Source: JBGSON01 sp041739085 (GTDB taxonomy: Bacteria; Patescibacteriota; Gracilibacteria; CAIRYL01). From it: 44,296 bases of DNA. The position numbers were made by a program, and so were the translations under genes. Location: assembly GCA_041739085.1 (NCBI GenBank), contig JBGSON010000040.1, positions 1 through 44,296 of the forward strand. Direction: 5' to 3'. The notes under the pieces are model-generated. The model made no database searches and was not told the DNA's origin. It saw only the letters and a program-made list of their open reading frames with translations. Positions 1-7,019 of this stretch are shown here, one piece after another. How positions within the stretch are numbered: the first letter of the stretch is position 1; each line of letters opens with the position of its first letter.

Positions 1-149
1 TAGGTGAATACAACTTCCACAGAAGACATGGAGGGCTTCATATGAATCGGCTAACGCCGGCACAAAAGATACTCCATGCTTCATTTAACAAAGTTCTTCA
101 ACCCCATCTGCAAAGTGTGACTGGAACTCTGCAACTCAACACTTATTGA
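1..149 (+). CDS. Transposase/integrase-core C-terminal fragment (partial, cut by window edge)
   Basis: An open frame enters from the left edge (codons from base 3) and stops at TGA 147-149. It encodes about 48 residues beginning GEYNFHRRHGGLHMNRLTPA. The pattern Y-N-x-H-R-R-H-x-G-L-x-x-x-x-x-TPA is the hallmark C-terminal end of DDE integrase-core transposases (IS3/IS481-like), where the sequence YNxxRPHxxL...TP follows the last catalytic Glu. The catalytic D-D-E residues would lie upstream of the window. No start codon or terminal inverted repeat is visible, so intactness and IS family cannot be judged. The gene ends 180 bases before the next gene, which is on the other strand. Confidence 0.7.
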   Translation, partial: GEYNFHRRHGGLHMNRLTPAQKILHASFNKVLQPHLQSVTGTLQLNTY

Positions 150-280
150 CGAGCATACCATTCTCATATCTCCATATACAAATATGATGTACTTTTCTTT
201 CGAAAACACATTCTCATAACACATTCTGTGATGTGCGGATCCCCTGAGGTGCTCTGGCTTCTAAAAAATAACAGGCATAA
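150..280. other. Non-coding stretch after the transposase fragment
   Basis: This AT-rich stretch shows no convincing gene. It would contain the right end of the insertion sequence to which the transposase fragment belongs. A near-direct repeat of ACACATTCT occurs twice (around 208 and 220), but I cannot identify an inverted terminal repeat without the left end. Confidence 0.4.
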
Positions 281-311
281 AAAAAGAAGACCCGTGTTGA
301 GTCTTCTTTTT
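281..311 (-). terminator. Probable bidirectional intrinsic terminator
   Basis: A perfect 11-bp stem (AAAAAGAAGAC at 281-291 with GTCTTCTTTTT at 301-311) closes a 9-base loop. Read on the minus strand it follows the stop codon at 329 and continues into T-rich sequence. The A/T tails are part of both arms, so it could also stop transcripts arriving from the transposase side. Confidence 0.7.
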
Positions 312-328
312 CTTTATGCATGAAAAGA

Positions 329-814
329 TTACTGTTGCGGCTTGTGCTCGTCTTTCTGGATCTTCTTCTTGATCTCGGAGAATTTTTTCCCGGTGAGCAG
401 AAGATAAGCAAACCCTGCGGAGAGAATGAGATCCACCCAGAGTCCGATCCCGAAATATTTGAATTCAAAGCTGGAATCGATCATCCAGATCACCGGTCCG
501 GCAAGGACGACTCCGGCAATTATTTTTTCAATCGTCTTGTCCGGCATCTTGAGATCCGGGATCTTGATATTGAACATCGGAAGGAGCCTCCAGAGGAGGA
601 ATGCGATAGACCCGAGGAACGTCAAAATTCCAAACCGGTGGAGTCCGTTGTATGAGTATCCTCCTTTGTATCCATAACCATAGTCCCAACTCGCTGAAGC
701 CCAGGGGAAAAATGTAAAAATAAGAATGATCGCTGCGAGAATAATGGGGAACTTGTCATCCATGGAGATCTTGTTCCACTCCGTTTTTGGCGGCGTACCG
801 TGTTCAGTATTCAT
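329..814 (-). CDS. Four-helix membrane protein of unknown function
   Basis: The 161-residue product has four likely membrane segments (about residues 22-42, 61-81, 96-112 and 121-140), short polar loops and a Lys-rich cytoplasmic tail. A Tyr/Gly-rich loop (about 44-57) joins helices 1 and 2. I do not recognise the family; similar small multi-helix proteins are common unknowns in Patescibacteria. The start ATG at 812-814 is preceded by a C-rich tract (ACCCCCT) instead of a Shine-Dalgarno sequence, as with most genes here. It stands alone on the minus strand and ends just before a terminator hairpin. Confidence 0.7.
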   Translation of the reverse strand: MNTEHGTPPKTEWNKISMDDKFPIILAAIILIFTFFPWASASWDYGYGYKGGYSYNGLHRFGILTFLGSIAFLLWRLLPMFNIKIPDLKMPDKTIEKIIAGVVLAGPVIWMIDSSFEFKYFGIGLWVDLILSAGFAYLLLTGKKFSEIKKKIQKDEHKPQQ

Positions 815-903
815 AGGGGGTTTTTAAAAAATATGGAAAACGATTCTTTTTATACTCTTTCTTGGATTTTTTGTAAATCTATCATTTCCTTTTTTTATTA
901 ACA

Positions 904-1623
904 TCAGGATCCAGTACTTTCCAGCGAAAACAATTCCGACACCTTCCTCCTTGCGGAATCGACCCCCCGGAGAAGCCTCATCCCCTCCGGGACACTGTGG
1001 AATTCCGCATAATCCTTCATCACTCCATTCGAGGACCAGAGCCCGATAAAATCATTCTCCCGTTCCATGGGAGCGACCACTCTCATCGCTTCTCCCGGCA
1101 TAAGCTCCTTTTCCGGGAGGAGGATCTCTCCGGCGCGGGAAGAGAGTCTCCATCCGGAAATATCTGAAGGATACCGGCTGAGGTTCATGATGACGATCGT
1201 GGCGACTCGTTCACTTCGCGGAGGATTCGGGTCGACTTCTATGATCTTCAGGTATTCGTTCTCCTCCGCTGATTCGATGACAAAACGGGCTTCATGGATC
1301 GGCGTCTCGTCATCATATCCCCGGAATGCGAAAAAATGGAGCGTCAGTGTCCTTCTCACCTCAATAAAGGCCTCACCGGTGCTCACATTCCCCGCTCCGG
1401 GCCCGGCGTTCGGATACAGGGTCCAGAAGATCTTCGCGTTCGGATCCGATGCCGTGATGTGTACGGTCTGTCCATACTGAAATTCACCGCCCGGAATATC
1501 AATGGTGACGGTGAGGGGATCGACTGTTTCCGCCGAGAGCGTCCCGAGAGTCGAAAAAAACACAACGAACGAGAAGGGAATCCCAAGGAACGGGAGGAGC
1601 CGGAGGATGCGTGGGCCCTTCAT
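904..1623 (-). CDS. Secreted protein with chitobiase-C-like and lamin-tail-like domains
   Basis: From ATG 1621-1623 the product is 239 residues. It opens with a signal peptide (KGPRILR, then a hydrophobic stretch ending near TLSAE). Next comes a beta-rich segment resembling the chitobiase/beta-hexosaminidase C-terminal (CHB_HEX_C_1) fold: IPGGEFQYGQTVHIT...DPNAKIFWTL. The C-terminal half (from about EYLKIIEVDPNP) resembles a lamin-tail domain: EVDPNP, a hydrophobic strand VATIVIMNLS, SGWRLSS, then LMPGEAMRV. Both assignments come from motif recognition, not a search. The frame is open upstream to GTG 1660-1662 and ATG 1657-1659; I prefer 1623 because it gives a normal signal peptide. It is probably an exported surface or wall-associated protein. 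The gene is divergent from ruvX. Confidence 0.65.
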   Translation of the reverse strand: MKGPRILRLLPFLGIPFSFVVFFSTLGTLSAETVDPLTVTIDIPGGEFQYGQTVHITASDPNAKIFWTLYPNAGPGAGNVSTGEAFIEVRRTLTLHFFAFRGYDDETPIHEARFVIESAEENEYLKIIEVDPNPPRSERVATIVIMNLSRYPSDISGWRLSSRAGEILLPEKELMPGEAMRVVAPMERENDFIGLWSSNGVMKDYAEFHSVPEGMRLLRGVDSARRKVSELFSLESTGS

Positions 1624-1748
1624 GAGTTCTATTTTCAGGAAATAATGAATTATTCGCATCACATTTTCTCATATTTCTCCTTCCGAAAAAATGCTTTCTC
1701 TTAAAAAAAATAAAAATGATTGCAATGACGCATGGCCGGCTTCACGTC

Positions 1749-1778
1749 TTGAAGAAAAGACTCTTCCCGGATTATACT
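1749..1778 (+). promoter_or_regulatory. Sigma-70-type promoter of ruvX
   Basis: TTGAAG (1749-1754) and TATACT (1773-1778) are separated by 18 bases. The first start codon (GTG 1784) lies only 5 bases and ATG 1787 only 8 bases past the -10 box, so the transcript would be leaderless or nearly so. Confidence 0.65.
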
Positions 1779-1783
1779 GATCC

Positions 1784-2224
1784 GTGATGAGAATCCTTGC
1801 GCTCGATTACGGGAAAAAAAGGATCGGCATTGCCGTCGGGGATACTGTCGACGGGATCGCTTTCCCGAGAAGGGCACTCTTCGGAACGAGCGATCCTCAC
1901 ATGACTGGATTATATGAGTCTATTCTCATGTTCATCTCTACGGAACCGGTCGGAAAGATCCTGGTCGGATACCCGGGCGATATTTCCGGTTCCGGATCGT
2001 CCCAGTGCGAGGAATCCCGCTTTTTTGCAGACAGCCTTGAGGACTACCTTCTCGAACACAACAACCCCTGCCCGGTGGAATTCGCGAATGAGATCCTTTC
2101 CTCCCAGATCGCCGCACATAAACTCAGGGAAGCGGGGATTGCTCCATCGAGAATGAGCGGAGAAAAGGATTCTCTCGCCGCGGCGGTTTTTCTCCAGACT
2201 TATCTTGATCAATTTTCCTCCTGA
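1784..2224 (+). CDS. ruvX: Putative pre-16S rRNA nuclease / Holliday junction resolvase YqgF (RuvX)
   Basis: The 146-residue product is full length for the YqgF/RuvX family, an RNase H-fold nuclease that trims the 5' end of 16S rRNA and has been proposed as a resolvase. The first catalytic strand is LALDYGKKRIGIAVGD with its Asp. The second strand is KILVGYP (usual VGLP), followed by the family Glu region FANEILSSQIA. The C-terminal catalytic Asp region is DSLAAAVFLQTYLD, as in the family. Start is GTG 1784 or ATG 1787; both lie right behind the -10 box and no ribosome-binding site is possible between them. The 3' end overlaps the convergent unknown gene by 16 bases. Confidence 0.9.
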   Translation: MMRILALDYGKKRIGIAVGDTVDGIAFPRRALFGTSDPHMTGLYESILMFISTEPVGKILVGYPGDISGSGSSQCEESRFFADSLEDYLLEHNNPCPVEFANEILSSQIAAHKLREAGIAPSRMSGEKDSLAAAVFLQTYLDQFSS

Positions 2225-3609
2225 CTCGCGGGAATCGCTTTCCGGAACCGGATCCGAAAATCATGAACAGATCTCCAGTTCTCCTTCTTCGGATCATACA
2301 TCCAATGCTCTTCCCCTGTTTCCCGTTCAAAAACATATCCCTGCCTTTTCCAGGCAGAATCTTCCGGATTGGGAAGACAATGCGCAAAATCGAGGAGTTT
2401 TTGACTTTGGCGGGGAGAAAGACCGGATTTCCGCGCAAATTCTTCAATATCTCCCGGACGCGTGAATCCGTCATTCAACCGGTAGAAATCACCGCCGGGT
2501 CCTGAACGGATTTTTCTAAAAACCTTCTTTTTCAGTTCTTCCGTAAACCCGCATCGGTCCAGGAGATCGATCTCTGCCTGAGGGATTCGTCCGGGAGGAC
2601 ATCTTTCGATCATGAGTCCGGGATCGCCGGAAAAGATCCTCATCATTTTTTCGTTTTCTTCGTCGTTTTCCGGAACGAATCCTTTTTTGAGAAGCCACAG
2701 GATCACATTCACTTGCGCCGCACTGGCGATGATGACATTCGGTGTCCTCGTGATCATGGCAATTCTCTGAATCACCCGTTCCATAAACTGAATAAGTTTC
2801 GTGAGAATGCCCTGCCGGGAAAACTCTTCCAGCACAATCCGGTGGACGAGTTCCCAGGTGCATCCCTCTCTCCGGAAATCGATGCTTCCGATATCATAAT
2901 AGTCGGGAATATCTTCAAAAAATAACCGCGCGCAGATCCATTCGCCTCTCGGTGAATCAATCCCATCAATGATTTTCTGGATCATACAGTAAATCTCTCT
3001 GTCCGTATGGACCGCAGGGACTTTCATGAGTGTCAGCGTTTTTGACAGTCTGCGCGTTTCGAGAGAATCCCGGTCTATCTCCGGGTGGAGATTCAGAATC
3101 CATTCGGCTATGCGTGTAATCTCCACTTCACTGGTCCTTTGGAATACATCCCAGGAAATCCCCAGATCATGCGGACCCGGTTCAGGATAATCCTGATATT
3201 CCGGATCTATATTCCCGTATGTTTCCCGGAGCGATGGGATCCAGCGGAATTCATAGTTCTCTTTCCCGCCAAGCAGGGTAAAATGCCCTTCTTCCGGTTT
3301 GCCTCTTATAAAAAAACCTTCTTCTTTGAGATAATCACCGAGAGATACGCCTTGGTCATCATGGAGCCTCTCAAATTCATACCCCCCCATAGCCGGAAGA
3401 TACCGCACGCGGAAGCGGCTTTCCATTCCCCTGAAGGTTTCGGGAAAGCATTTTTCAAAAATACGCATTCCCGGGAGGATTCTCATTTCGATCATCGTTC
3501 TGCGACCCGACTGCCTCTGACGGTCAATCTCCGGATTTGGTTCATCTTCCGGGATTTCTATAGTGCTCGCCGGTGGAATTTCGTATAGAAACTCTGATTC
3601 CTGTGCCAT
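2209..3609 (-). CDS. Unknown protein with a possible GNAT-acetyltransferase-like segment
   Basis: This 466-residue, soluble, charged protein has no signal peptide. Residues about 225-315 carry a pattern resembling the GNAT N-acetyltransferase core: beta strands, then EFSRQGILTKLIQFMERV (a possible R-x-x-G-x acetyl-CoA loop and helix), then NVIIASAAQVNVILWLLKKGF (strand, helix and the typical 'kkGF' ending). The N-terminal 200 and C-terminal 120 residues match nothing I know. The C-terminus contains a short repeat-like stretch rich in aromatic residues. The call is tentative; a structural search would settle it. It overlaps the 3' end of ruvX by 16 bases in convergent orientation. Confidence 0.6.
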   Translation of the reverse strand: MAQESEFLYEIPPASTIEIPEDEPNPEIDRQRQSGRRTMIEMRILPGMRIFEKCFPETFRGMESRFRVRYLPAMGGYEFERLHDDQGVSLGDYLKEEGFFIRGKPEEGHFTLLGGKENYEFRWIPSLRETYGNIDPEYQDYPEPGPHDLGISWDVFQRTSEVEITRIAEWILNLHPEIDRDSLETRRLSKTLTLMKVPAVHTDREIYCMIQKIIDGIDSPRGEWICARLFFEDIPDYYDIGSIDFRREGCTWELVHRIVLEEFSRQGILTKLIQFMERVIQRIAMITRTPNVIIASAAQVNVILWLLKKGFVPENDEENEKMMRIFSGDPGLMIERCPPGRIPQAEIDLLDRCGFTEELKKKVFRKIRSGPGGDFYRLNDGFTRPGDIEEFARKSGLSPRQSQKLLDFAHCLPNPEDSAWKRQGYVFERETGEEHWMYDPKKENWRSVHDFRIRFRKAIPASQEEN

Positions 3610-3687
3610 GATGATAACAGCCTATAGTATTCACAAGACACGAATCCGCGAACAAATAACGGCATCACGGAGAAGCAGAGCCACTCT

Positions 3688-4293
3688 CTATTCGCAGATC
3701 TTTTCCCCCGGATTGAGATAGGTGCCTCTCCTCATCTCGGGATCCCTGCCGCAGAGTTCTTCCGTGATATAACGGATCATCCGTTCGAATCCAAGGATGC
3801 TTTTTTCATTTGTGCGGCCATCGTCCGCGAGTTTTTCATACATCTCCAGTTCTTTGATGAGGTCTTTTGTCGTCTTCTGGCTGAGGCGCGCTCGGATGGA
3901 AGATGAGTCCGCAGACGAGTCTGATTGATATCCGGAGAGAGGCTTTTCCGCCTCGACATCGCGATCAGGAAATGTGTGACGCTTCGGGACAACGCATTCT
4001 GAGTCATTGGTATCCTTCTCTTCTGGCTTATACTCCAGCTTATAGTATTGTTTTCGAATTTCCCGGAGCAGTTCGATCTCCCGATAGTGCTCTTTGAGTC
4101 TCATGTCCACATCTTTCACCGTGGCCACTTCTTCGCTGAGCGTGATGAGATCGTTGCACTGCCCCGATTCCATCTCGTCAGGACATTTTACTTTTCCGAG
4201 GTCTACCGCACGCGTCGTCTGGATCGCGAGCGCCACGAGAATGGCGATAAATACGGCCTTTCGGAGGAGGGAAAAGGATGATGTGGTGGTCAT
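3688..4293 (-). CDS. Secreted protein of unknown function with coiled-coil-like helices
   Basis: The 201-residue product begins with a clear signal peptide (LLRKAVFIAILVALAIQ, probable cleavage after TRA near residue 29). The mature part is highly charged and mostly helical: a Leu/Glu/Arg-rich stretch (about 55-95) could form a coiled coil, followed by a Ser/Asp-rich linker and a second helical part. Five or six cysteines (for example KCPDEMESGQC near the start and ELCGRD...KICE at the end) suggest disulfides outside the membrane. I do not recognise a family. The start is preceded by a pyrimidine tract (CATCTCTCCTATG). Confidence 0.65.
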   Translation of the reverse strand: MTTTSSFSLLRKAVFIAILVALAIQTTRAVDLGKVKCPDEMESGQCNDLITLSEEVATVKDVDMRLKEHYREIELLREIRKQYYKLEYKPEEKDTNDSECVVPKRHTFPDRDVEAEKPLSGYQSDSSADSSSIRARLSQKTTKDLIKELEMYEKLADDGRTNEKSILGFERMIRYITEELCGRDPEMRRGTYLNPGEKICE

Positions 4294-4396
4294 AGGAGAG
4301 ATGAAAAATTTAGGGAGTCATTATGCACTCATCTTTTTTCATTTGTCAAATATTCCATCTCTTCCCTTCTTCTCTCTTCAAAGAGCAGAAAATGAA

Positions 4397-4425
4397 TTGA
4401 AAACACTTCTTATTTTCGTTACACT
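4397..4425 (+). promoter_or_regulatory. Promoter of the tRNA-Lys/Glu/Arg cluster
   Basis: TTGAAA (4397-4402) and TACACT (4420-4425) are separated by 17 bases, the ideal sigma-70 spacing. Transcription would start near 4432, about 14 bases before tRNA-Lys. Confidence 0.7.
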
Positions 4426-4445
4426 CGTATGGCTTTTTTCTCTGA

Positions 4446-4520
4446 GGGTGAGTAGCTCAGTGGTAGAGCAGTGGCCTTTTAAGCCATTGGCCGTGGGTTC
4501 GACCCCCACCTCACCCACCA
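4446..4520 (+). tRNA. tRNA-Lys (UUU)
   Basis: The cloverleaf has acceptor stem GGGTGAG/CTCACCC, a D arm TAGCTCAGTGGTAGAGCA, anticodon stem GTGGC/GCCAT around loop CTTTTAA (anticodon TTT) and T arm with GGTTCGA. Discriminator A and an encoded CCA end follow (4517-4520). First gene of a three-tRNA transcript. Confidence 0.95.
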
Positions 4521-4589
4521 TGCCTTTCAGAAAGCTATTTGAGGTCTCTTGCGTTCTTGTAAGTTTTCCGTTCATTATCTCCAGTTCGT

Positions 4590-4664
4590 GGCGCTATCGT
4601 CTAGTGGTTAGGACGCCGGGTTTTCATCCCGGTAACAGGGGTTCGATTCCCCTTAGCGCTGCCA
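4590..4664 (+). tRNA. tRNA-Glu (UUC)
   Basis: Acceptor stem GGCGCTA/TAGCGCT, anticodon stem CCGGG/CCCGG around loop TTTTCAT (anticodon TTC), T loop GTTCGATT, discriminator G and encoded CCA (4662-4664). It lies 69 bases after tRNA-Lys and was probably co-transcribed with it. Confidence 0.95.
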
Positions 4665-4719
4665 CTTCAAAGAGCGAGAAATCTCAAAATGCGGAATCGC
4701 GCGCTTCTTTTCTCACCAT

Positions 4720-4796
4720 GTTCCCGTAGCTCAGTTGGATAGAGCGTCAGGTTGCGGACCTGAAGGTCGCGCGTTCGAGCCGCGCCGGGAACACCA
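4720..4796 (+). tRNA. tRNA-Arg (GCG)
   Basis: Acceptor stem GTTCCCG/CGGGAAC, D arm TAGCTCAGTTGGATAGAGC, anticodon stem TCAGG/CCTGA around loop TTGCGGA (anticodon GCG, reading CGC and CGU), T stem GCGCG/CGCGC with loop TTCGAGC, discriminator A and encoded CCA. Most bacteria use an ACG anticodon (deaminated to ICG) for these codons, so a GCG anticodon is noteworthy. A run of seven T follows directly and may end the tRNA transcript. Confidence 0.93.
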
Positions 4797-4813
4797 TTTT
4801 TTTGTGTGTTCTT

Positions 4814-5380
4814 CTATTCTTCCGAGGATCCGAAAAGGCTGGAGAGCATGAAGATGATCGCGGGAAGCGAGAACCAGATGTTGTAGTTGCTGATCATCGT
4901 CCGGACGAGGGACGACTCATCCGAAATATTGTTTATCGGGTTGTCCGGGGAGGCCACAACGTTCAGCGAAAAGATGCTGATGCCGGAAATATACACGAGG
5001 ATCGTCGAGATTATGAGCCCTGCGCTCATGATCCCGTAGGCACCGGTAAGGAATGTCGAGAAAAAGCGGGTCTTATCCTGGTAGAGTTCGATATGGAAGG
5101 CACCCCGTATGGTGAGGAGAACAGTGAGGAGGACGAAGATCATGATCTTCATGATGATGAACGCACTGTTATCCGCGTGGACAACAAGGACTTTGATCAC
5201 CGGGTCCGCTCCGAATATGTATTTCTGAACGAGGTTCCCGACTCCGTCTGCCGCGAGGATCGCAACATAAGAACTGAGGATGACTTTGATCGTCTGATTC
5301 TTTCCGATGACAAAGCTGTACGCGATGATCACGAGGAAGAATACGATGATGAAGAGATCCCAAGTGAGATTGATTTCCAT
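4814..5380 (-). CDS. CvpA-like multi-helix membrane protein
   Basis: The 188-residue product has about five membrane segments: roughly 8-27, a hydrophobic Gly/Ala-containing segment at 31-52, 72-92, 102-130 and 163-184. The N-terminal arrangement (helix, short basic loop GKNQTIKVI, second helix with LAADGVG) resembles CvpA-family proteins, widespread inner-membrane proteins of unclear function linked to colicin V production and envelope stress. I am not certain of the family. The start ATG 5378-5380 is preceded by CCTCCCCCGGA, again pyrimidine-rich. It is convergent with the tRNA cluster, ending 17 bases beyond tRNA-Arg. Confidence 0.65.
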   Translation of the reverse strand: MEINLTWDLFIIVFFLVIIAYSFVIGKNQTIKVILSSYVAILAADGVGNLVQKYIFGADPVIKVLVVHADNSAFIIMKIMIFVLLTVLLTIRGAFHIELYQDKTRFFSTFLTGAYGIMSAGLIISTILVYISGISIFSLNVVASPDNPINNISDESSLVRTMISNYNIWFSLPAIIFMLSSLFGSSEE

Positions 5381-5553
5381 TCCGGGGGAGGAAAGAAGGA
5401 GGGGGGCCCGCGATGTACGATACCTCTTTTGATTTCCGAGTTCAAGGCATTAGAGAAGCACAAAACACAAAGGATAAATCACAAAACAGAAAAGAGGGGG
5501 AGAAGAGAAATTCCAGCAAACTGAGGTCCCCCGAAGTCAGCGATTTCAGCACA

Positions 5554-5582
5554 TTGATAAAAGTAATACATTTATATATACT
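5554..5582 (+). promoter_or_regulatory. Promoter of the AT-rich small membrane protein gene
   Basis: TTGATA (5554-5559) and TATACT (5577-5582) are 17 bases apart, a near-consensus sigma-70 pair. The start codon at 5622 lies about 33 bases past the expected transcription start. The good promoter supports the reality of the gene that follows. Confidence 0.65.
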
Positions 5583-5621
5583 TTTCCTCATGATCTTGGC
5601 TGCTTATTAATTCGTATTCCT

Positions 5622-6029
5622 ATGATTCATACAATATTATTTCCATTTTTTGAAAAAAATCGGCATTCCTTGCTCATAAAAAGCTGGAAATTCAGAATAC
5701 TGATTATTGTGTATGTTTTGTGTACAGTGGCTCTTTTAGTTTATCTTTTTAATTATTTCAGAAATGAATATTGGGGGTGGTGTTATGATGGACTGCGTAG
5801 TGCCGGCGAAGATAATGATGGGGTTGTCCCACTGGGTGGAGAATATTCAAGTGTTGATCGTCAGTCATGCAATGAAATAAAAAAATCTCACATATTACAC
5901 ATGTTGGAGATTTCGTTACTTTTATTCCCAATCACATATTATTTGGCTCAGCTGTTCTTATTTAAAGTAATTATAAATTTTATTATTTTAGGAAATCAAA
6001 AACACCAAAACTATAAGACCAATACTTGA
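5622..6029 (+). CDS. Small AT-rich membrane protein, unknown
   Basis: The 135-residue product has a first membrane segment at about 24-46 (FRILIIVYVLCTVALLVYLF), an extracytoplasmic loop with two cysteines and a Gly/Asp stretch (about 47-85), and a hydrophobic C-terminal region (about 91-123) that could form two helices, then a basic tail. I do not recognise it. The base composition is clearly more AT-rich than its neighbours (codons such as TTA, ATT, AAT, AAA dominate). It lies directly beside a tRNA gene, a common integration spot. Both features suggest transfer (inference). A good promoter sits upstream. Confidence 0.65.
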   Translation: MIHTILFPFFEKNRHSLLIKSWKFRILIIVYVLCTVALLVYLFNYFRNEYWGWCYDGLRSAGEDNDGVVPLGGEYSSVDRQSCNEIKKSHILHMLEISLLLFPITYYLAQLFLFKVIINFIILGNQKHQNYKTNT

Positions 6030-6046
6030 AGAATGCTTATTTAATA

Positions 6047-6122
6047 TGGAGCGGGTAACGGGACTCGAACCCGTGTATCAGGCTTGGAAGGCCAGTGCTC
6101 TAACCACCTGAGCTATACCCGC
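6047..6122 (-). tRNA. tRNA-Gly (UCC)
   Basis: On the minus strand the acceptor stem is GCGGGTA/TACCCGC, the anticodon loop CTTCCAA (anticodon TCC), the T stem ACGGG/CCCGT with GTTCGAGT loop, discriminator T and encoded CCA. The anticodon stem CTGGC/GCCTG has one T-T mismatch (second pair). This looks like a working tRNA all the same. Confidence 0.93.
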
Positions 6123-6139
6123 CCGTTTAAGGCTTAAAA

Positions 6140-6168
6140 ATTGTAGAGAGAACTTCCGGTTGGGTCAA
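6140..6168 (-). promoter_or_regulatory. Promoter of tRNA-Gly
   Basis: Read on the minus strand: TTGACC (6168-6163), 17 bases, TACAAT (6145-6140). The -35 box overlaps the stop codon of folD (6165-6167), so tRNA-Gly has its own promoter inside the end of the upstream gene. Confidence 0.75.
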
Positions 6169-7019
6169 GGAGTTTCCTCCTGCCGCTCCTTCGCCCGGAG
6201 AGTGTTTTCAATGAGCTTTGCGACCGTCATGGGGCCGATCCCTCCTGGGACGGGAGTGATAAAGGAAGTGATTTTTGATACATTCTCGAAATCAACGTCT
6301 CCCACGAGCTTTCCGTCCGGCATTCTGTTTGTCCCAACGTCGATGACGATCGCTCCTTTCTTTACCATATCTCTGGTGATGAGCTTCGGTTTTCCAACGG
6401 CAACGATGAGGAGATCCGCTTTTTTCGTGTGCTCCGCAAGGTTCTTGGTATATATATGGCAGGTGGTCACGGTCGCATTCCGGTTGAGGAGCATGACTGA
6501 TATCGGCTTACCCACGATGTTGGAATGGCCAACGACGACTGCGTTCATTCCTTCAACGTTTATGCCGTATTCATCGAGAAGACGGATGATCCCGGCGGGG
6601 GTCGCCGGCGGGAGATGTTCGAACTCCTTTGAGAGAAACATCTTTCCGAGATTATAGGCGTGAAACCCGTCGACGTCTTTTTTGGGATCGATTTCCCGGA
6701 TGACATCCGGGACATAGAAATGCTTCGGGAGTGGCAGCTGGACAATCATCCCCGTCACCGAATCATCTGCATTCAGGGAGTCGATGACTTCAATGATCTC
6801 CTTTTGTGTCGTTGTCTCAGGGAGGCGGATGGTTCGGGACCGAATCCCTGTTCTCTTGCATGCCTCTTCCTTTTTCCGGACATAAATATCGCTCGCCGGA
6901 TCATTGCCGATCATGATGACCGCAAGGCCGATGGGGCTTTTTTGCCTTTTTACTTTCTCTGCAACTTCAGCAATGATCTTCTCAGAAAGCGCCTTGCCGT
7001 CGAGGATGACTGCAGTCAT
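6165..7019 (-). CDS. folD: Bifunctional methylene-THF dehydrogenase / methenyl-THF cyclohydrolase
   Basis: The 284-residue product is full length for FolD, the cytosolic enzyme that interconverts 5,10-methylene-THF and 10-formyl-THF with NADP. Visible family features are the substrate site Y46-V-x-x-K50 (IYVRKK, catalytic Lys), VQLPLP (about 93-98), the DVDGFH loop (D115-H120), the Rossmann-type VVGHSNIVGKPISVMLLNRNATVT, GTNR, and the C-terminal PVPGGIGPMTVAKL. The start ATG 7017-7019 overlaps the stop of tmk in an ATGA, so the two are translationally coupled. The pair makes sense: methylene-THF is the one-carbon donor for dTMP, which Tmk phosphorylates. Confidence 0.96.
   Translation of the reverse strand: MTAVILDGKALSEKIIAEVAEKVKRQKSPIGLAVIMIGNDPASDIYVRKKEEACKRTGIRSRTIRLPETTTQKEIIEVIDSLNADDSVTGMIVQLPLPKHFYVPDVIREIDPKKDVDGFHAYNLGKMFLSKEFEHLPPATPAGIIRLLDEYGINVEGMNAVVVGHSNIVGKPISVMLLNRNATVTTCHIYTKNLAEHTKKADLLIVAVGKPKLITRDMVKKGAIVIDVGTNRMPDGKLVGDVDFENVSKITSFITPVPGGIGPMTVAKLIENTLRAKERQEETP

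Noticed and set aside
4802..5524. Long plus-strand frame rich in Asp, Glu and Arg (240 residues)
   Set aside because: It is antisense to the CvpA-like gene, whose membrane segments are clear; the reversed hydrophobic codons create the charged residues.
5413..5610. 65-residue plus-strand frame before the AT-rich gene
   Set aside because: Low-complexity charged product; the promoter at 5554-5582 lies inside it and serves the next gene.
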